DNA of 64,000 bases from DASSFG01 sp035547915 (GTDB lineage Bacteria > Planctomycetota > Planctomycetia > Pirellulales > JAICIG01), in contig DASZTS010000015.1 in assembly GCA_035547915.1 (NCBI GenBank), forward strand, positions 1 to 64,000, read 5' to 3'. The position numbers were made by a program, and so were the translations under genes. Of the stretch, positions 8,045-17,043 are shown piece by piece; the first letter of the stretch is position 1; each line of letters starts with the position of its first letter. The notes under the pieces were generated by a model. It had not been told where the DNA came from. It did no database searches and was given only the letters and a program-made list of their open reading frames with translations.

Positions 8045-9145
8045 CTACCAATCCCGTTCCGCCAGCCCGAACGACATCGTCATTCCCGCTCCGCCGGTCG
8101 CCGTTCGCACCCACACGTTCGGCAGCGGCTCGGCGGCGAACACCGGTGCCGAAGGATGCTTGGCATAGACACCGTGCCAACGTTCGCCGATCTTCCACTC
8201 CGGCAGACGCAGTATGCGACGAAGTTCGCGCAGCATCAGGTCGTCGATGAGCGTCTTGTCGTAGTGCTCGATCTCGTCATCGTATTCGTGAGAGTCTCCG
8301 AGGATGACATTTCCCGCGTCGTTCTGCGAGGCCATCACGTGGATGCCGTACCGATCGAGCTCCGGCGTGTCGGCGGCAATCCTCTTCCGTAGACGGGGCA
8401 GGCTGGAACAAGCCTCGAAGCTTCGGTAGTGACGCAACGTCAACCCGCTGGCCAGATGGGGGCCCACGCGAAAACCGTCTGGTTGCGGAATCGTCATCAG
8501 CATTTGCAGCTTGCAACGCCGCAAGCCGGCCTGCGCGTAAAGGTCGGGAAGGAGCGTGTCGAAGTCCGCCCCGCCGCAAATCACGATACGATCGAAATCC
8601 CACCGCCTGCGGTCGGCCGAGCAGACCCTGCCACTGTCGATATCGGTGATGGCCGTACGCCATTCGAATCGCACGTCATACCGTTTGTAGAGCCACTTCG
8701 GCAGCGCCGCGATGACCTGGCGCGGGTTGACGCACAATTCTGTCGCACTGTACAAACCTCCGAGTAATCCGGCCGGATTGGCGGCGGGCGTCCGTGCTGC
8801 CACTTCTCCGGGGGTCAGAAGACGGCACACGTCGTTACCCGCGAGCGCCTGAAACTCTTGCAGAACGTCCCATTCGTCGACTCGATGGGCCAGATGGATC
8901 GAACCACACTCGTTGATCCAGATTCCCGTTTCCGCCAACCTTAGCCAACGGCCCCGGCTGGCGAGGCTGAGTTCGCGCAGTGCTCCCAGTGGCTGGCCGA
9001 TGGGCCAGATCATGCCGAAGTTCCGCACCGACGCTCCGCAGGCCCGCGGGGAGCGCTCGAAGACGGTCACCCGATGCCCGCGTTCGGCGGCCGACCAGGC
9101 ATGGGACAATCCGACGATTCCCGCACCGACGATGCCGACATCCAT
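8045..9145 (-). CDS. FAD-dependent oxidoreductase of phosphonate loci (TIGR03364 type)
   Basis: A 366-residue DAO-fold flavoprotein with the dinucleotide motif G7-A-G9-I-V-G12 at the N-terminus and the family stretch SVRNFGMIWPIGQP. This matches TIGR03364, a group of FAD oxidoreductases recurrent in phosphonate-degradation clusters. Members have been reported to oxidise 2-aminoethylphosphonate or N-methylated forms to phosphonoacetaldehyde (from memory, not checked). That would feed PhnX next door and explain the lack of the transaminase PhnW. Its ATG lies 3 bases after the stop of the HD gene, so the two are coupled. A glycine/sarcosine-oxidase-like activity on another amine is the alternative. 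Confidence 0.88.
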   Translation of the reverse strand: MDVGIVGAGIVGLSHAWSAAERGHRVTVFERSPRACGASVRNFGMIWPIGQPLGALRELSLASRGRWLRLAETGIWINECGSIHLAHRVDEWDVLQEFQALAGNDVCRLLTPGEVAARTPAANPAGLLGGLYSATELCVNPRQVIAALPKWLYKRYDVRFEWRTAITDIDSGRVCSADRRRWDFDRIVICGGADFDTLLPDLYAQAGLRRCKLQMLMTIPQPDGFRVGPHLASGLTLRHYRSFEACSSLPRLRKRIAADTPELDRYGIHVMASQNDAGNVILGDSHEYDDEIEHYDKTLIDDLMLRELRRILRLPEWKIGERWHGVYAKHPSAPVFAAEPLPNVWVRTATGGAGMTMSFGLAERDW

Positions 9146-9148
9146 CCG

Positions 9149-9712
9149 TTACTCGACGTATCTCATGAAATGCCGTACATCGGGCGTGGCCAACCCCACG
9201 ATCTTGGCGGCGTCGTCCCACCGCCGTAGCCGCACGGCTGCCTCGAAGTGCGGCTGCGATTCGAATTCGCGCACCTCCTCCGGCGTCATAGGCCCCCCCT
9301 GCAACTTCAAACTCAACACCGAAGGGGCGCTCAGTTCGCGCTGATAGGACCCATCGACGGCACAGAGATATCGCTTGGCCGTCACGTGCAGCCGTGCCGG
9401 CTCGACGACTTCGGGCCCGAAGCGCTTCGCGAGCCAGTGGGCGGCGAGCACCTCGTGTCGATCGTCGGTTCCCTGCTCGGGGGCATCGTCGGGCAGATCG
9501 TGCAAGAGGTGCCCGACGTCGTGCAGCAGCGCCGCGACGATCAATGCACCGTCAGCGTTCTCGCGCTCGGCGAACATTGCCGCCTGGAGCGCATGTTCCT
9601 GCTGCGAAACGGCCTCGCCGCCGTACTGGGAATCACCGCGAGCCGCGAACAGCCCCACGATCTCTTCCGCGACAGAGCCCGGCGCAGTCTCGTCTCGGTG
9701 GCGATGCGGCAT
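9149..9712 (-). CDS. PhnZ-like HD-domain protein of phosphonate loci (TIGR03276 type)
   Basis: A 187-residue HD-domain protein. PhnZ is a mixed-valent di-iron oxygenase that cleaves the C-P bond of 1-hydroxy-2-aminoethylphosphonate. Its key residues, as I recall them, line up here: Y30 and E33 in YGGEAVSQ, H40, H64-D65 and H68 in LLHDVGH, H86 in DDRHE, H109 in RLHVTAKRY and D167 in RRWDD. The pairing of Tyr and Glu ahead of the metal site favours oxygenase over phosphohydrolase activity. It is first in the minus-strand run HD - FAD oxidoreductase - phnX, with a 127-base divergent gap to the DUF5690 gene. No PhnY hydroxylase is visible in the window. Confidence 0.85.
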   Translation of the reverse strand: MPHRHRDETAPGSVAEEIVGLFAARGDSQYGGEAVSQQEHALQAAMFAERENADGALIVAALLHDVGHLLHDLPDDAPEQGTDDRHEVLAAHWLAKRFGPEVVEPARLHVTAKRYLCAVDGSYQRELSAPSVLSLKLQGGPMTPEEVREFESQPHFEAAVRLRRWDDAAKIVGLATPDVRHFMRYVE

Positions 9713-9839
9713 ATGGTCATCCCTTGTCGAAGCTTCATTTTCGCAGACGGGGAGGGCATTATACTGGTGGCTCTTCCGACCTTAAAGGAAGAGGGGACCG
9801 CACCAGCCGCTGAATCTTCGCGCCGTTCTGCGAGTTTTC

Positions 9840-11144
9840 ATGAATCGTCCTGAGTCGCCCCATTGCGTGTCGGCCACGTCGGGTGGTTTCGGGGAACTTC
9901 GCGGGATGCTCTGGGCGGTGACTGCTGCGTTCGGAACCTACTTTTGCATGTACGGCTTCCGCAAGCCGTTCACCGCCGCCGAATTTGCCGGCGCGGCGGC
10001 TTGGGGAATCGACTTCAAGACGCTGCTCGTGGTGTCGCAGGTGCTCGGCTACGCATCATCGAAGTTCATCGGCATCAAGATCATCTCTGAGATGCCGCCG
10101 CAGCGCCGTGTGGCGCTGATACTCGCCCTGGTGGGCATGGCCGAAGCGACGCTGGTGTTGTTCGGCCTTGTGCCTCGACCCTGGAACAGCTTCTGCTTGT
10201 TCTTCAACGGACTTCCCTTGGGGATGGTGTATGGGCTGGTCGTTGGTTTCCTCGAAGGACGTCGACTCACCGAAGCGCTCACCGCCGGGTTGTGCGCGAG
10301 TTTCATCCTTGCCGACGGCGTCACGAAGTCGGTGGGCACGTGGCTGCTCGCCCAAGGGGTGCCGGAAGATTGGATGCCTTGTCTCGCGGGTCTGATCTTC
10401 GCGGGACCGTTGCTGGTCGTCGTGGCCATGCTGGCGCGTATCCCACCGCCTTCTGCCGCCGATACGGCAAGCCGCTCCGCCCGGCCTACGCTGACACGGG
10501 AAGAGCGATGGACCTTTTTTGGCCGCTACGCCGTGGGACTGTCGTTATTGTGCGTGGTCTATTTGTTCGTGACGATCCTTCGCAGCCTGCGGGCGGATTT
10601 TGCGCCCGAATTGTGGGGAGGGCTCGGCATCGCGACCGCGCCGGCGACCTTCACTCGGTCGGAACTTTGCGTCGCCTGCGGAGTGCTCGCGATCAACGGC
10701 TGCGCGGTCTTCGTACGCGATAATCGGACGGCGTTCTTCGTCGCATTGGGAAACTGCTTGGCCGGCTTCCTGCTGCTGACGTTGGCCCTCGTCGGCCGGC
10801 ACATGGGGCAGGTTGCTCCGTTCGAATTCATGGTCGCGGTCGGATTGGGACTTTATCTGCCCTATGTGGCTATGCACACCGCCGTCTTCGAGCGGATTCT
10901 GGCCATGACTCGCGACCGCGGGAACCTCGGCTTCCTGATGTACGTTGCCGATTCCGTCGGCTATCTCGGCTACGCGGCCGTGATGTTCGTGCGCAATTTC
11001 ATGCGGCCCGACATCGACATGCTGACTTTCTTCACCACGGGCTGCTGGATCGCGGTGGTACTCTCGGTCGGCAGCCTGCTGCTGACGTGGTGGTACTTTG
11101 CACAGCGCTGTCCGCGCGTCCGGCCGGCGACGGGAGATGTATGA
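9840..11144 (+). CDS. DUF5690 family MFS-like membrane protein
   Basis: A 434-residue polytopic membrane protein with about 12 helices. The N-terminal stretch GTYFCMYGFRKPFTAAEF resembles the hexose-phosphate/glycerol-phosphate antiporter opening, and the whole matches DUF5690 in pattern (LGYASSKFIGIKII, FFNGLPLGMVYGLVVGFLEG, ADSVGYLGY). Its stop overlaps the start of the alcohol dehydrogenase (ATGA at 11141-11144), so the two are co-translated. Divergent from the PhnZ-like gene, it is a good candidate for import of a phosphonate or its degradation product, but this is inference. The ATG at 9840 lacks an obvious Shine-Dalgarno sequence. Confidence 0.82.
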   Translation: MNRPESPHCVSATSGGFGELRGMLWAVTAAFGTYFCMYGFRKPFTAAEFAGAAAWGIDFKTLLVVSQVLGYASSKFIGIKIISEMPPQRRVALILALVGMAEATLVLFGLVPRPWNSFCLFFNGLPLGMVYGLVVGFLEGRRLTEALTAGLCASFILADGVTKSVGTWLLAQGVPEDWMPCLAGLIFAGPLLVVVAMLARIPPPSAADTASRSARPTLTREERWTFFGRYAVGLSLLCVVYLFVTILRSLRADFAPELWGGLGIATAPATFTRSELCVACGVLAINGCAVFVRDNRTAFFVALGNCLAGFLLLTLALVGRHMGQVAPFEFMVAVGLGLYLPYVAMHTAVFERILAMTRDRGNLGFLMYVADSVGYLGYAAVMFVRNFMRPDIDMLTFFTTGCWIAVVLSVGSLLLTWWYFAQRCPRVRPATGDV

Positions 11145-12220
11145 ACACTGCGCTAGCAGCCATCTTCGAAGGAACTACGCGGCAGTTGGTCTTACGAGAG
11201 TTACCGGTTCCTCAACCAAGACGCGGCGAGATCTTGGTAAGAGTCCTCGGCTGCACGCTGTGCGGGAGCGACCTGCACAGCTTCGCAGGTCGTCGCTCGG
11301 TGCCGGTGCCAACTGTGCTGGGGCATGAGATCGTCGGCGAAATCGCCGCTTTGGGCGAAGCCGCTCCTGCATCGGACCTGGTGGGGGAACCGCTGCGGAT
11401 CGGCGACCGTATCACCTGGGCGATCGTCGCGAGTTGCGGAGACTGCTATTACTGTTGTCGTGGCCTCGAACAAAAGTGCGAACGCGCGGTCAAATATGGC
11501 CACGAGCCGTTCGGCCGGGGGCGCGAACTGACGGGTGGGCTGGCCGAGTTCTGCCTACTCGCGCCCGGCACGGGGATCGTACGATTACCGGCAGAACTTC
11601 CGCTGGCGACCGCCTGCCCGGCCAGTTGCGCGACAGGCACCGTCACAGCGGCGCTGCAAGCGGCGGGCGATTTGCAGGACCGCGTGGTGATCGTCCTCGG
11701 CGCAGGCATGCTCGGAGTCACCGCATGTGCCCTGGCCAGCGTCGCGGGAGCGAAGGATATCATCGCCGTCGACCAGCAGGCGGACCGCAGGACGCGGGCG
11801 TTGCGATTCGGCGCCACACGCGTGGCCCCCCTCGATGAGTTGCCCGACGCTGTCAAGGCTGCCAGCGACAATCACGGTGCCGACGTCATCATCGAACTCA
11901 CAGGCTCGCCGGCCGTGTTCGAAACCGCGTTGCCGTTGGCTCGGCTGGGCGGGAGCATCGTCCTCGTCGGGTCGGTATTCCCGCAAGCGCCGATCCCGCT
12001 CGCGCTCGAGCAGATCGTGCGCCGCAACCTGAACCTGCACGGAGTGCATAATTACAGGCCGCAGCACCTCGTGGCTTCCGTTCGCTTCCTCACGGCCACT
12101 CGCGATCGGTTTCCCTGGTCGAGCCTGGTCGAGAAATGGTATCCGCTGCGCGAAGCGGCAACCGCTTTTGACACCGCGGCCGGTGGCACATCGATCCGCA
12201 TCGGTGTGCGACCGGAGTGA
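11141..12220 (+). CDS. zinc alcohol dehydrogenase of phosphonate loci (TIGR03366 type)
   Basis: A 359-residue medium-chain dehydrogenase. C41-G-S-D with H62-E63 forms the catalytic zinc site and C99-x2-C102-x2-C105-x7-C113 the structural zinc loop. The nucleotide-binding segment reads VIVLGAGMLGVTACALA. The overall pattern fits TIGR03366, a dehydrogenase proposed for phosphonate catabolism because of its gene neighbourhood. It may handle the acetaldehyde or a hydroxy-phosphonate, but the substrate is not known. The ATG is chosen because it overlaps the stop of DUF5690 and follows GGGAGA; the longer frame from 11087 lies inside that gene. It faces the DUF1501 gene convergently, 20 bases apart. 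Confidence 0.88.
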   Translation: MNTALAAIFEGTTRQLVLRELPVPQPRRGEILVRVLGCTLCGSDLHSFAGRRSVPVPTVLGHEIVGEIAALGEAAPASDLVGEPLRIGDRITWAIVASCGDCYYCCRGLEQKCERAVKYGHEPFGRGRELTGGLAEFCLLAPGTGIVRLPAELPLATACPASCATGTVTAALQAAGDLQDRVVIVLGAGMLGVTACALASVAGAKDIIAVDQQADRRTRALRFGATRVAPLDELPDAVKAASDNHGADVIIELTGSPAVFETALPLARLGGSIVLVGSVFPQAPIPLALEQIVRRNLNLHGVHNYRPQHLVASVRFLTATRDRFPWSSLVEKWYPLREAATAFDTAAGGTSIRIGVRPE

Positions 12221-12240
12221 CCGCGGCGACTCGGTCGCTC

Positions 12241-13674
12241 CTACGCCAGCAATTCCTTGACCACGCGCCCTTCGACGTCGGTGAGGCGGAAGTCGCGGCC
12301 TTGGAAGCGATAGGTGAGACGGGTGTGGTCGAAGCCCAACAGGTGCAGGAGTGTGGCGTGCAGGTCGTGGACGTGGACGCGGTCGCGGGTGGCATTGAAA
12401 CCGAGTTCGTCGGTCTCACCCAGCGTGATACCCGGTTTGATGCCGCCGCCGGCCAACCACATGCTGAACGCATTGGGATGATGGTCGCGGCCATCGTCGC
12501 CACCCTGCACCATCGGCGTGCGACCGAACTCGCCGCCCCAGACCACCAGCGTCTCGTCGAGCATGCCGCGCTGCTTCAAGTCTTTGATCAATGCCGCACT
12601 CGCCTGGTCGGTGTCCTGGCAGTTCTGCCGCAGATCCTTCACGAGGTTGCCATGCTGGTCCCAAGCTTCGTGGAAGATTTCGACGAACCGCACGCCACGC
12701 TCCACCAGCCGCCGGGCCAGCAGACAGTTGTTCGCGAACGACGGTTTACCGGGTTGGGCGCCGTACAGGTCGAGCACCTTCTGGGGCTCGCGTGACAAGT
12801 CCATCAATTCCGGAGCGCTCGACTGCATGCGAAACGCCATCTCAAACGAATGGATGCGCGTGGCAATCTCGGGGTCACCCACCGCATCGAGCCTGAGCTT
12901 GTTGAGCCGACCGAGCGTGGCGACCGAATCGGCCGCCAGCGTGGCGTCGACACCCGGTGGATTCGAAAGATAGAGCACCGGATCGCCGCTGCCGCGGAAC
13001 TGCACACCCTGGTAGACCGTCGGCAAGAAGCCGCTGCCCCAGTTCGAATTCCCTCCGCTCGGCCCTTTCTTGCCCGAACTGAACACGACGAAACCAGGCA
13101 ACTCCTGTGATTCGCTGCCCAACCCGTACGTCACCCAGGCTCCGACGCTCGGCCGGCCGAACTGTTGCGAGCCCGTGCTCATCAGAATCTGGCCAGGTGC
13201 GTGGTTGAACGCGTCGGTGACCATTGACTTGACGATGGCCACTTCATCGGCCACTCCGGCCAGGTGCGGCAACAACTCGGAGAGTTCCGCTCCACTGGCA
13301 CCGTGTCGGGCGAACGAGAACTTCGGCCCCAAGAGCTTCGAGTTGGGATTGATGAACGCCGCACGATAGCCGGCCAGCAGCTCCGGCGGAGGGAGCGTGC
13401 CGCTGAACTTCGCCAACTGCGGCTTGTAATCGAACAACTCGAGATGGCTCGGAGCGCCGGCCATGAAGAGGAAGATCACGTTCTTGGCCTTAGGCGCAAA
13501 GTGCGGCTGCCGCGCCGCGAGCGGATTGATAGCCGCCGTCTCGGCGCTACCTCGTGAGCCCAGCAGGTGACTGAGGGCGATCCCGCCCACGCCGATGCCA
13601 CATTGCTCGAGGAACCAGCGGCGCGACACTTGGCGAGGATCGGCGCCGGAGTGCAGATGGTCTTGGCAGTTCAT
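12241..13674 (-). CDS. DUF1501 exported protein
   Basis: A 477-residue DUF1501 protein (alkaline-phosphatase-like fold) with a Tat leader (VSRRWFLEQCGIGVGGIALSHLL). It shows the strong family motifs KAKNVIFLFMAGAPSHLELFDYKP, cut here as separate words FLFMAGAPSHLELFDYKP and SSGKKGPSGGNSNWGSGFLP, and WGGEFGRTPM with DGRDHHPNAFSMW, which carry metal ligands in related hydrolases. It follows the PSD-type cytochrome by 25 bases on the same strand; this pair is recurrent in planctomycetes and is thought to act in the periplasm, possibly on sulfated or complex polysaccharides. The reaction is not established. Confidence 0.93.
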   Translation of the reverse strand: MNCQDHLHSGADPRQVSRRWFLEQCGIGVGGIALSHLLGSRGSAETAAINPLAARQPHFAPKAKNVIFLFMAGAPSHLELFDYKPQLAKFSGTLPPPELLAGYRAAFINPNSKLLGPKFSFARHGASGAELSELLPHLAGVADEVAIVKSMVTDAFNHAPGQILMSTGSQQFGRPSVGAWVTYGLGSESQELPGFVVFSSGKKGPSGGNSNWGSGFLPTVYQGVQFRGSGDPVLYLSNPPGVDATLAADSVATLGRLNKLRLDAVGDPEIATRIHSFEMAFRMQSSAPELMDLSREPQKVLDLYGAQPGKPSFANNCLLARRLVERGVRFVEIFHEAWDQHGNLVKDLRQNCQDTDQASAALIKDLKQRGMLDETLVVWGGEFGRTPMVQGGDDGRDHHPNAFSMWLAGGGIKPGITLGETDELGFNATRDRVHVHDLHATLLHLLGFDHTRLTYRFQGRDFRLTDVEGRVVKELLA

Positions 13675-13699
13675 TTGTTTTTCCGGTCAAACGGCCGGT

Positions 13700-16600
13700 C
13701 TACTCCTTCGTAATCGTTTCGTCCAAGTTCAAGACCACGCGGCTCAGCAGTGTCCAAGCGGCGAGCTGCGTAGGCGTCGCGCCGGGCGGCAGTTTTAGCG
13801 GATTCTTGGCATCGCGATTGGCGATCGCTTGCGGATCGGTCCAGCCGTCCGCGAGGTGCTTGGTCTCCCGTGCCAGCAAATCGAGCAATTCTCGCCGTTC
13901 CTCCGCGGTCGCGGGACGCGCCACGCAGCAGCGGAACAGATAATCGATGCGAGCTTCCTCGTTCGCTCCCCCTTGCTCCAGGGCTCGCGTCGCAAGTGCC
14001 TGGGCGCACTCGAAGAACAGCGGCTCGTTCAGGGTGACGAGCGCCTGTAGCGGCGTGTTCGACCGCACCCGGCGAACGCAAGAGAAATCGCCGTTCGGCG
14101 CATCGAACGTTTGCAGCACGGGATACGGCACCGAGCGATAACGGAACGTGTAAACCGCGCGGCGGTAGCGGTCCGCGCCGGAATCTTGCTTCCAGATCTT
14201 GGGGCCGTAGCTGGTGGGGGGCAAAAAGAGGAACTCGGGGGCCGGCGGGAAGGCGCTCGGTCCGCCCAGCCGCGGATTCAGCAGACCGCTGGCGGCCAGG
14301 GCGATATCACGGACGACTTCTCCTTCGACGCGGAACCGTGCGCCGCGGGCCAGCAGCCGATTGTAGGGGTCGCGGGCGAGGAGTTCAGGCGGCACGCGCG
14401 ACGACTGGCGATAGGTGGCGGAGTTCACAATCAGGCGGTGTAGCCACTTCAGGCTCCAACCGTGGTCCATGAACTCGACCGCGAGCCAATCGAGCAGTTC
14501 GGGGTGCGAGGGCGCTTCACTCTGAGAGCCGAGATCCTCACTCGTGCTCACCAAGCCGGTGCCGAAATACGCCTGCCAGATCCGATTGACGATCGCACGC
14601 GCGGTCGTGGGCGACCGGCGGTCGACGAGCCAACGTGCAAAACCGAGCCGGTTGTGCGGCAAGTCACCCAGTGGGTGTAGGAAGTCCGGGACGCCCGGTT
14701 CAACCGTCTTCTCGGGCTTGAGAAAATCTCCTCGTTTGAGCAGGTGTGTCTCGCGACGCATTGCCCGTTCGGCCAACACCAACTGCGACGAACCCTCTGG
14801 ATGCCCTCGCCACAGAGCTTCGATGGCTTCGTTCTCTGGCCGCCAATCGGGCACGGTCGTGCGCCAATGACTGAACACGGCCGCGGTCTGCTCGGCGGTC
14901 CGTTGCTCACGCGGCACGGCCAAGATCTCGCGCACGTGGGCCGGCAAGGGATCAGCCGAGGGGCCGGCAGATCCGGTGATTGACAGACGAAATCTCCCCA
15001 AATTGCAGTTCTGGTTGTCGTCGCTGTTCCAGCCACCGTGGTTCTGGCTGAGGAAGATGTTCAGCACCGTGCCGGCTGGGTGTGCAATCGGCTTCTCGGC
15101 GACGAAGACCGCTTTGCGAGCCTGGTTGCGGCGCCCCGGCCCCGCATTAGTGCCCCAGGCGGTCTCTTGTTTGCCATCGATGGCAAACGCCGCCGGGCCG
15201 GTCACTCGGGGTTTGCCGCTACGGTCGTCGAAGATCGCCTCCAACGGAGCTTGCGGCAATTCGACGTCGGAGCTGGCCGCCACGAGTTTGATCTTTTCGA
15301 TCTTGTCGGGTGCGTCGGCCGGCGCGGCCTCGACTTCGAATTCTGAAAGCGCGGCAGTGCCCAAGATCGAGCGTCCCGGCCCGTTCAGAGGCAGGTCGGC
15401 ATGCGTGAGGAGCTCCAAGCGGAACGCGGCGATGTTTTGCGGCGCGCTCTTGACCGTGATCTTCACGCGATGCTTGGTGGGAGCGTAGCCCTGCGCCAGC
15501 AGCGAGCCATCGCCCAGCGGCAGATATTTTTGTCCGCCGGTGGAGATTTCGTCGACGATCGGCTCGACGATCGTCCATTCCGGCTGGTTCGCCGAGACGG
15601 AAGTCTCCCACTCGGCCATGCGTTCTGGCCAATCGGCGTGCCGATGTTTCAGGTCGGCTTCGATCTCGCCGATGCGGCGGAACAGATCCGCCCGCTGTTG
15701 CTCTTCCGCGGGTGTATAGACCGCCATGTTCGCTTCATGCGCGCCGTTGAGGAAGGCGAACATGCGGTAGTATTCTTCCTGCGTGAGCGGGTCGAATTTG
15801 TGGTTGTGGCATTGGGCACACTGGATAGTCAGCCCCAGCATGCTCTTGCCGACGGCGTCCATTCGGTCGAACATCGCCTCCATGCGAAACTGCTCGGGAT
15901 GCACGCCTCCTTCTTCGTTGATCATCGAATTTCGCAAAAAGCCCGTCGCCACCCGCTGCTCCTGGGTGGCACCCGGCAGCAAGTCGCCCGCGAGCTGCTC
16001 GACGACAAACTGGTCGTAGGGCAGATCGCGATTGAGGGCTCCGATCACCCAGTCTCGATAGAACCAGACCTGCCGAGACTTGTCTTTCTCATAACCGTCG
16101 GAATCGGCATAGCGAGCCGCATCGAGCCAGTGCCGGCCCCAGCGCTCGCCGTAGTGGGGCGAATCGAGCCAGCGGGTCACGAGTTGATCGTAGGCGTCGG
16201 GCGAGCCATCAGCCTGAAAGCGACCGACGTCGTCGATCGTCGGCGGCAGGCCGACCAGATCGAGGGCCAATCTGCGTACGAGGGTTGTCGCGTCGGCTTC
16301 CGACGATGGCGACAGTCCTTCCCGCTTTAACCGGGCCAACACGAAGGCGTCGATCGGGTTACGAATCCATGCGACCGAGGACGCATCGGAGAACGATGGC
16401 AGCTCCGGTCGCTGAGGTGGCGTGAACGCCCAATGACTCGACCAGCGGGCTCCCTGTTCCACCCACTTGGTGACGAGGGCGATCTGGTCGGCGGTCAGCG
16501 ACTTGCCCGAATCGCCAGGCGGCATCCGCTCCTCGGGGTCGGACGAGGTCATGCGCCGCAGGGCTTCGCTTTCGTTGGGCTTACCGGCCAGGAACGGCGC

Positions 16601-16834
16601 GTGCGACGACCCTACGGCTCCCTCGCGCGTGTCGAGCCGCAGATCGGCCTTCCGCTCTTTGTCGTCGGGACCGTGACACTTGAAACAGGCGGCCGAGAGG
16701 ATGGGCCGCACATCGCGAGCAAAATCGATCGTCTCGTCGGCCACCGCACAAGCTACAGCGTTGGCCATGAGGACGCCAACGATCGCGGAAATCGCGCGCT
16801 CCACGAATAACCTCGGGTGAAACAGGGCGGGCAT
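13700..16834 (-). CDS. PSD1-type cytochrome (PSCyt1-DUF1549-DUF1553)
   Basis: A 1044-residue protein. After a signal segment (about residues 1-32, ending AVADE), the PSCyt1 domain has C50-F-K-C53-H54 in RPILSAACFKCHGPDD. DUF1549 follows (WIRNPIDAFVLARLKREGL, YGERWGRHWLDAARYADSDG) and then DUF1553 (NRLGFARWLVDRRSPTTARA, YRQSSRVPPELLARDPYN). Between them is a long insert that includes a beta-rich region (about residues 440-640) resembling a carbohydrate-binding or planctomycete cytochrome-associated module. It heads the two-gene unit with DUF1501. A palindrome lies about 40 bases upstream of its start. Confidence 0.92.
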   Translation of the reverse strand: MPALFHPRLFVERAISAIVGVLMANAVACAVADETIDFARDVRPILSAACFKCHGPDDKERKADLRLDTREGAVGSSHAPFLAGKPNESEALRRMTSSDPEERMPPGDSGKSLTADQIALVTKWVEQGARWSSHWAFTPPQRPELPSFSDASSVAWIRNPIDAFVLARLKREGLSPSSEADATTLVRRLALDLVGLPPTIDDVGRFQADGSPDAYDQLVTRWLDSPHYGERWGRHWLDAARYADSDGYEKDKSRQVWFYRDWVIGALNRDLPYDQFVVEQLAGDLLPGATQEQRVATGFLRNSMINEEGGVHPEQFRMEAMFDRMDAVGKSMLGLTIQCAQCHNHKFDPLTQEEYYRMFAFLNGAHEANMAVYTPAEEQQRADLFRRIGEIEADLKHRHADWPERMAEWETSVSANQPEWTIVEPIVDEISTGGQKYLPLGDGSLLAQGYAPTKHRVKITVKSAPQNIAAFRLELLTHADLPLNGPGRSILGTAALSEFEVEAAPADAPDKIEKIKLVAASSDVELPQAPLEAIFDDRSGKPRVTGPAAFAIDGKQETAWGTNAGPGRRNQARKAVFVAEKPIAHPAGTVLNIFLSQNHGGWNSDDNQNCNLGRFRLSITGSAGPSADPLPAHVREILAVPREQRTAEQTAAVFSHWRTTVPDWRPENEAIEALWRGHPEGSSQLVLAERAMRRETHLLKRGDFLKPEKTVEPGVPDFLHPLGDLPHNRLGFARWLVDRRSPTTARAIVNRIWQAYFGTGLVSTSEDLGSQSEAPSHPELLDWLAVEFMDHGWSLKWLHRLIVNSATYRQSSRVPPELLARDPYNRLLARGARFRVEGEVVRDIALAASGLLNPRLGGPSAFPPAPEFLFLPPTSYGPKIWKQDSGADRYRRAVYTFRYRSVPYPVLQTFDAPNGDFSCVRRVRSNTPLQALVTLNEPLFFECAQALATRALEQGGANEEARIDYLFRCCVARPATAEERRELLDLLARETKHLADGWTDPQAIANRDAKNPLKLPPGATPTQLAAWTLLSRVVLNLDETITKE

Positions 16835-16873
16835 GCCCCGGCGGACGGATGGCTGCCCCGCGCCGGGCGTACA

Positions 16874-16888
16874 GTCAGTATAACTGAC
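16874..16888. promoter_or_regulatory. 15-bp palindrome upstream of the PSD1-type gene
   Basis: GTCAGT-ATA-ACTGAC is a perfect inverted repeat with a 3-base spacer, 40 bases before the PSD1-type start codon. Its size and place suit an operator for a dimeric regulator overlapping the promoter. No regulator gene is adjacent, so the factor is unknown. Confidence 0.3.
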
Positions 16889-16914
16889 ACCACGCGCGGG
16901 CCAAACAAGCCGGC

Positions 16915-16969
16915 AGCGGTGGCCACTGGTAGAGCCATCCCCGCACCCCCCCAGGGGCTAGCCACCGCT
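16915..16969. terminator. stem-loop between cyclophilin and PSD1-type genes
   Basis: AGCGGTGGC at 16915-16923 pairs perfectly with GCCACCGCT at 16961-16969 around a 37-base loop. It lies 75 bases after the cyclophilin stop (minus strand). There is no run of U after it, so an intrinsic terminator role is weak. Confidence 0.3.
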
Positions 16970-17043
16970 CTGACGGCATCGCCGGCGGATACCAATCGCG
17001 CCAGTGCCGCCCCTTTGGCTAGAGCGCCAGGCGCGGCCGCCCG

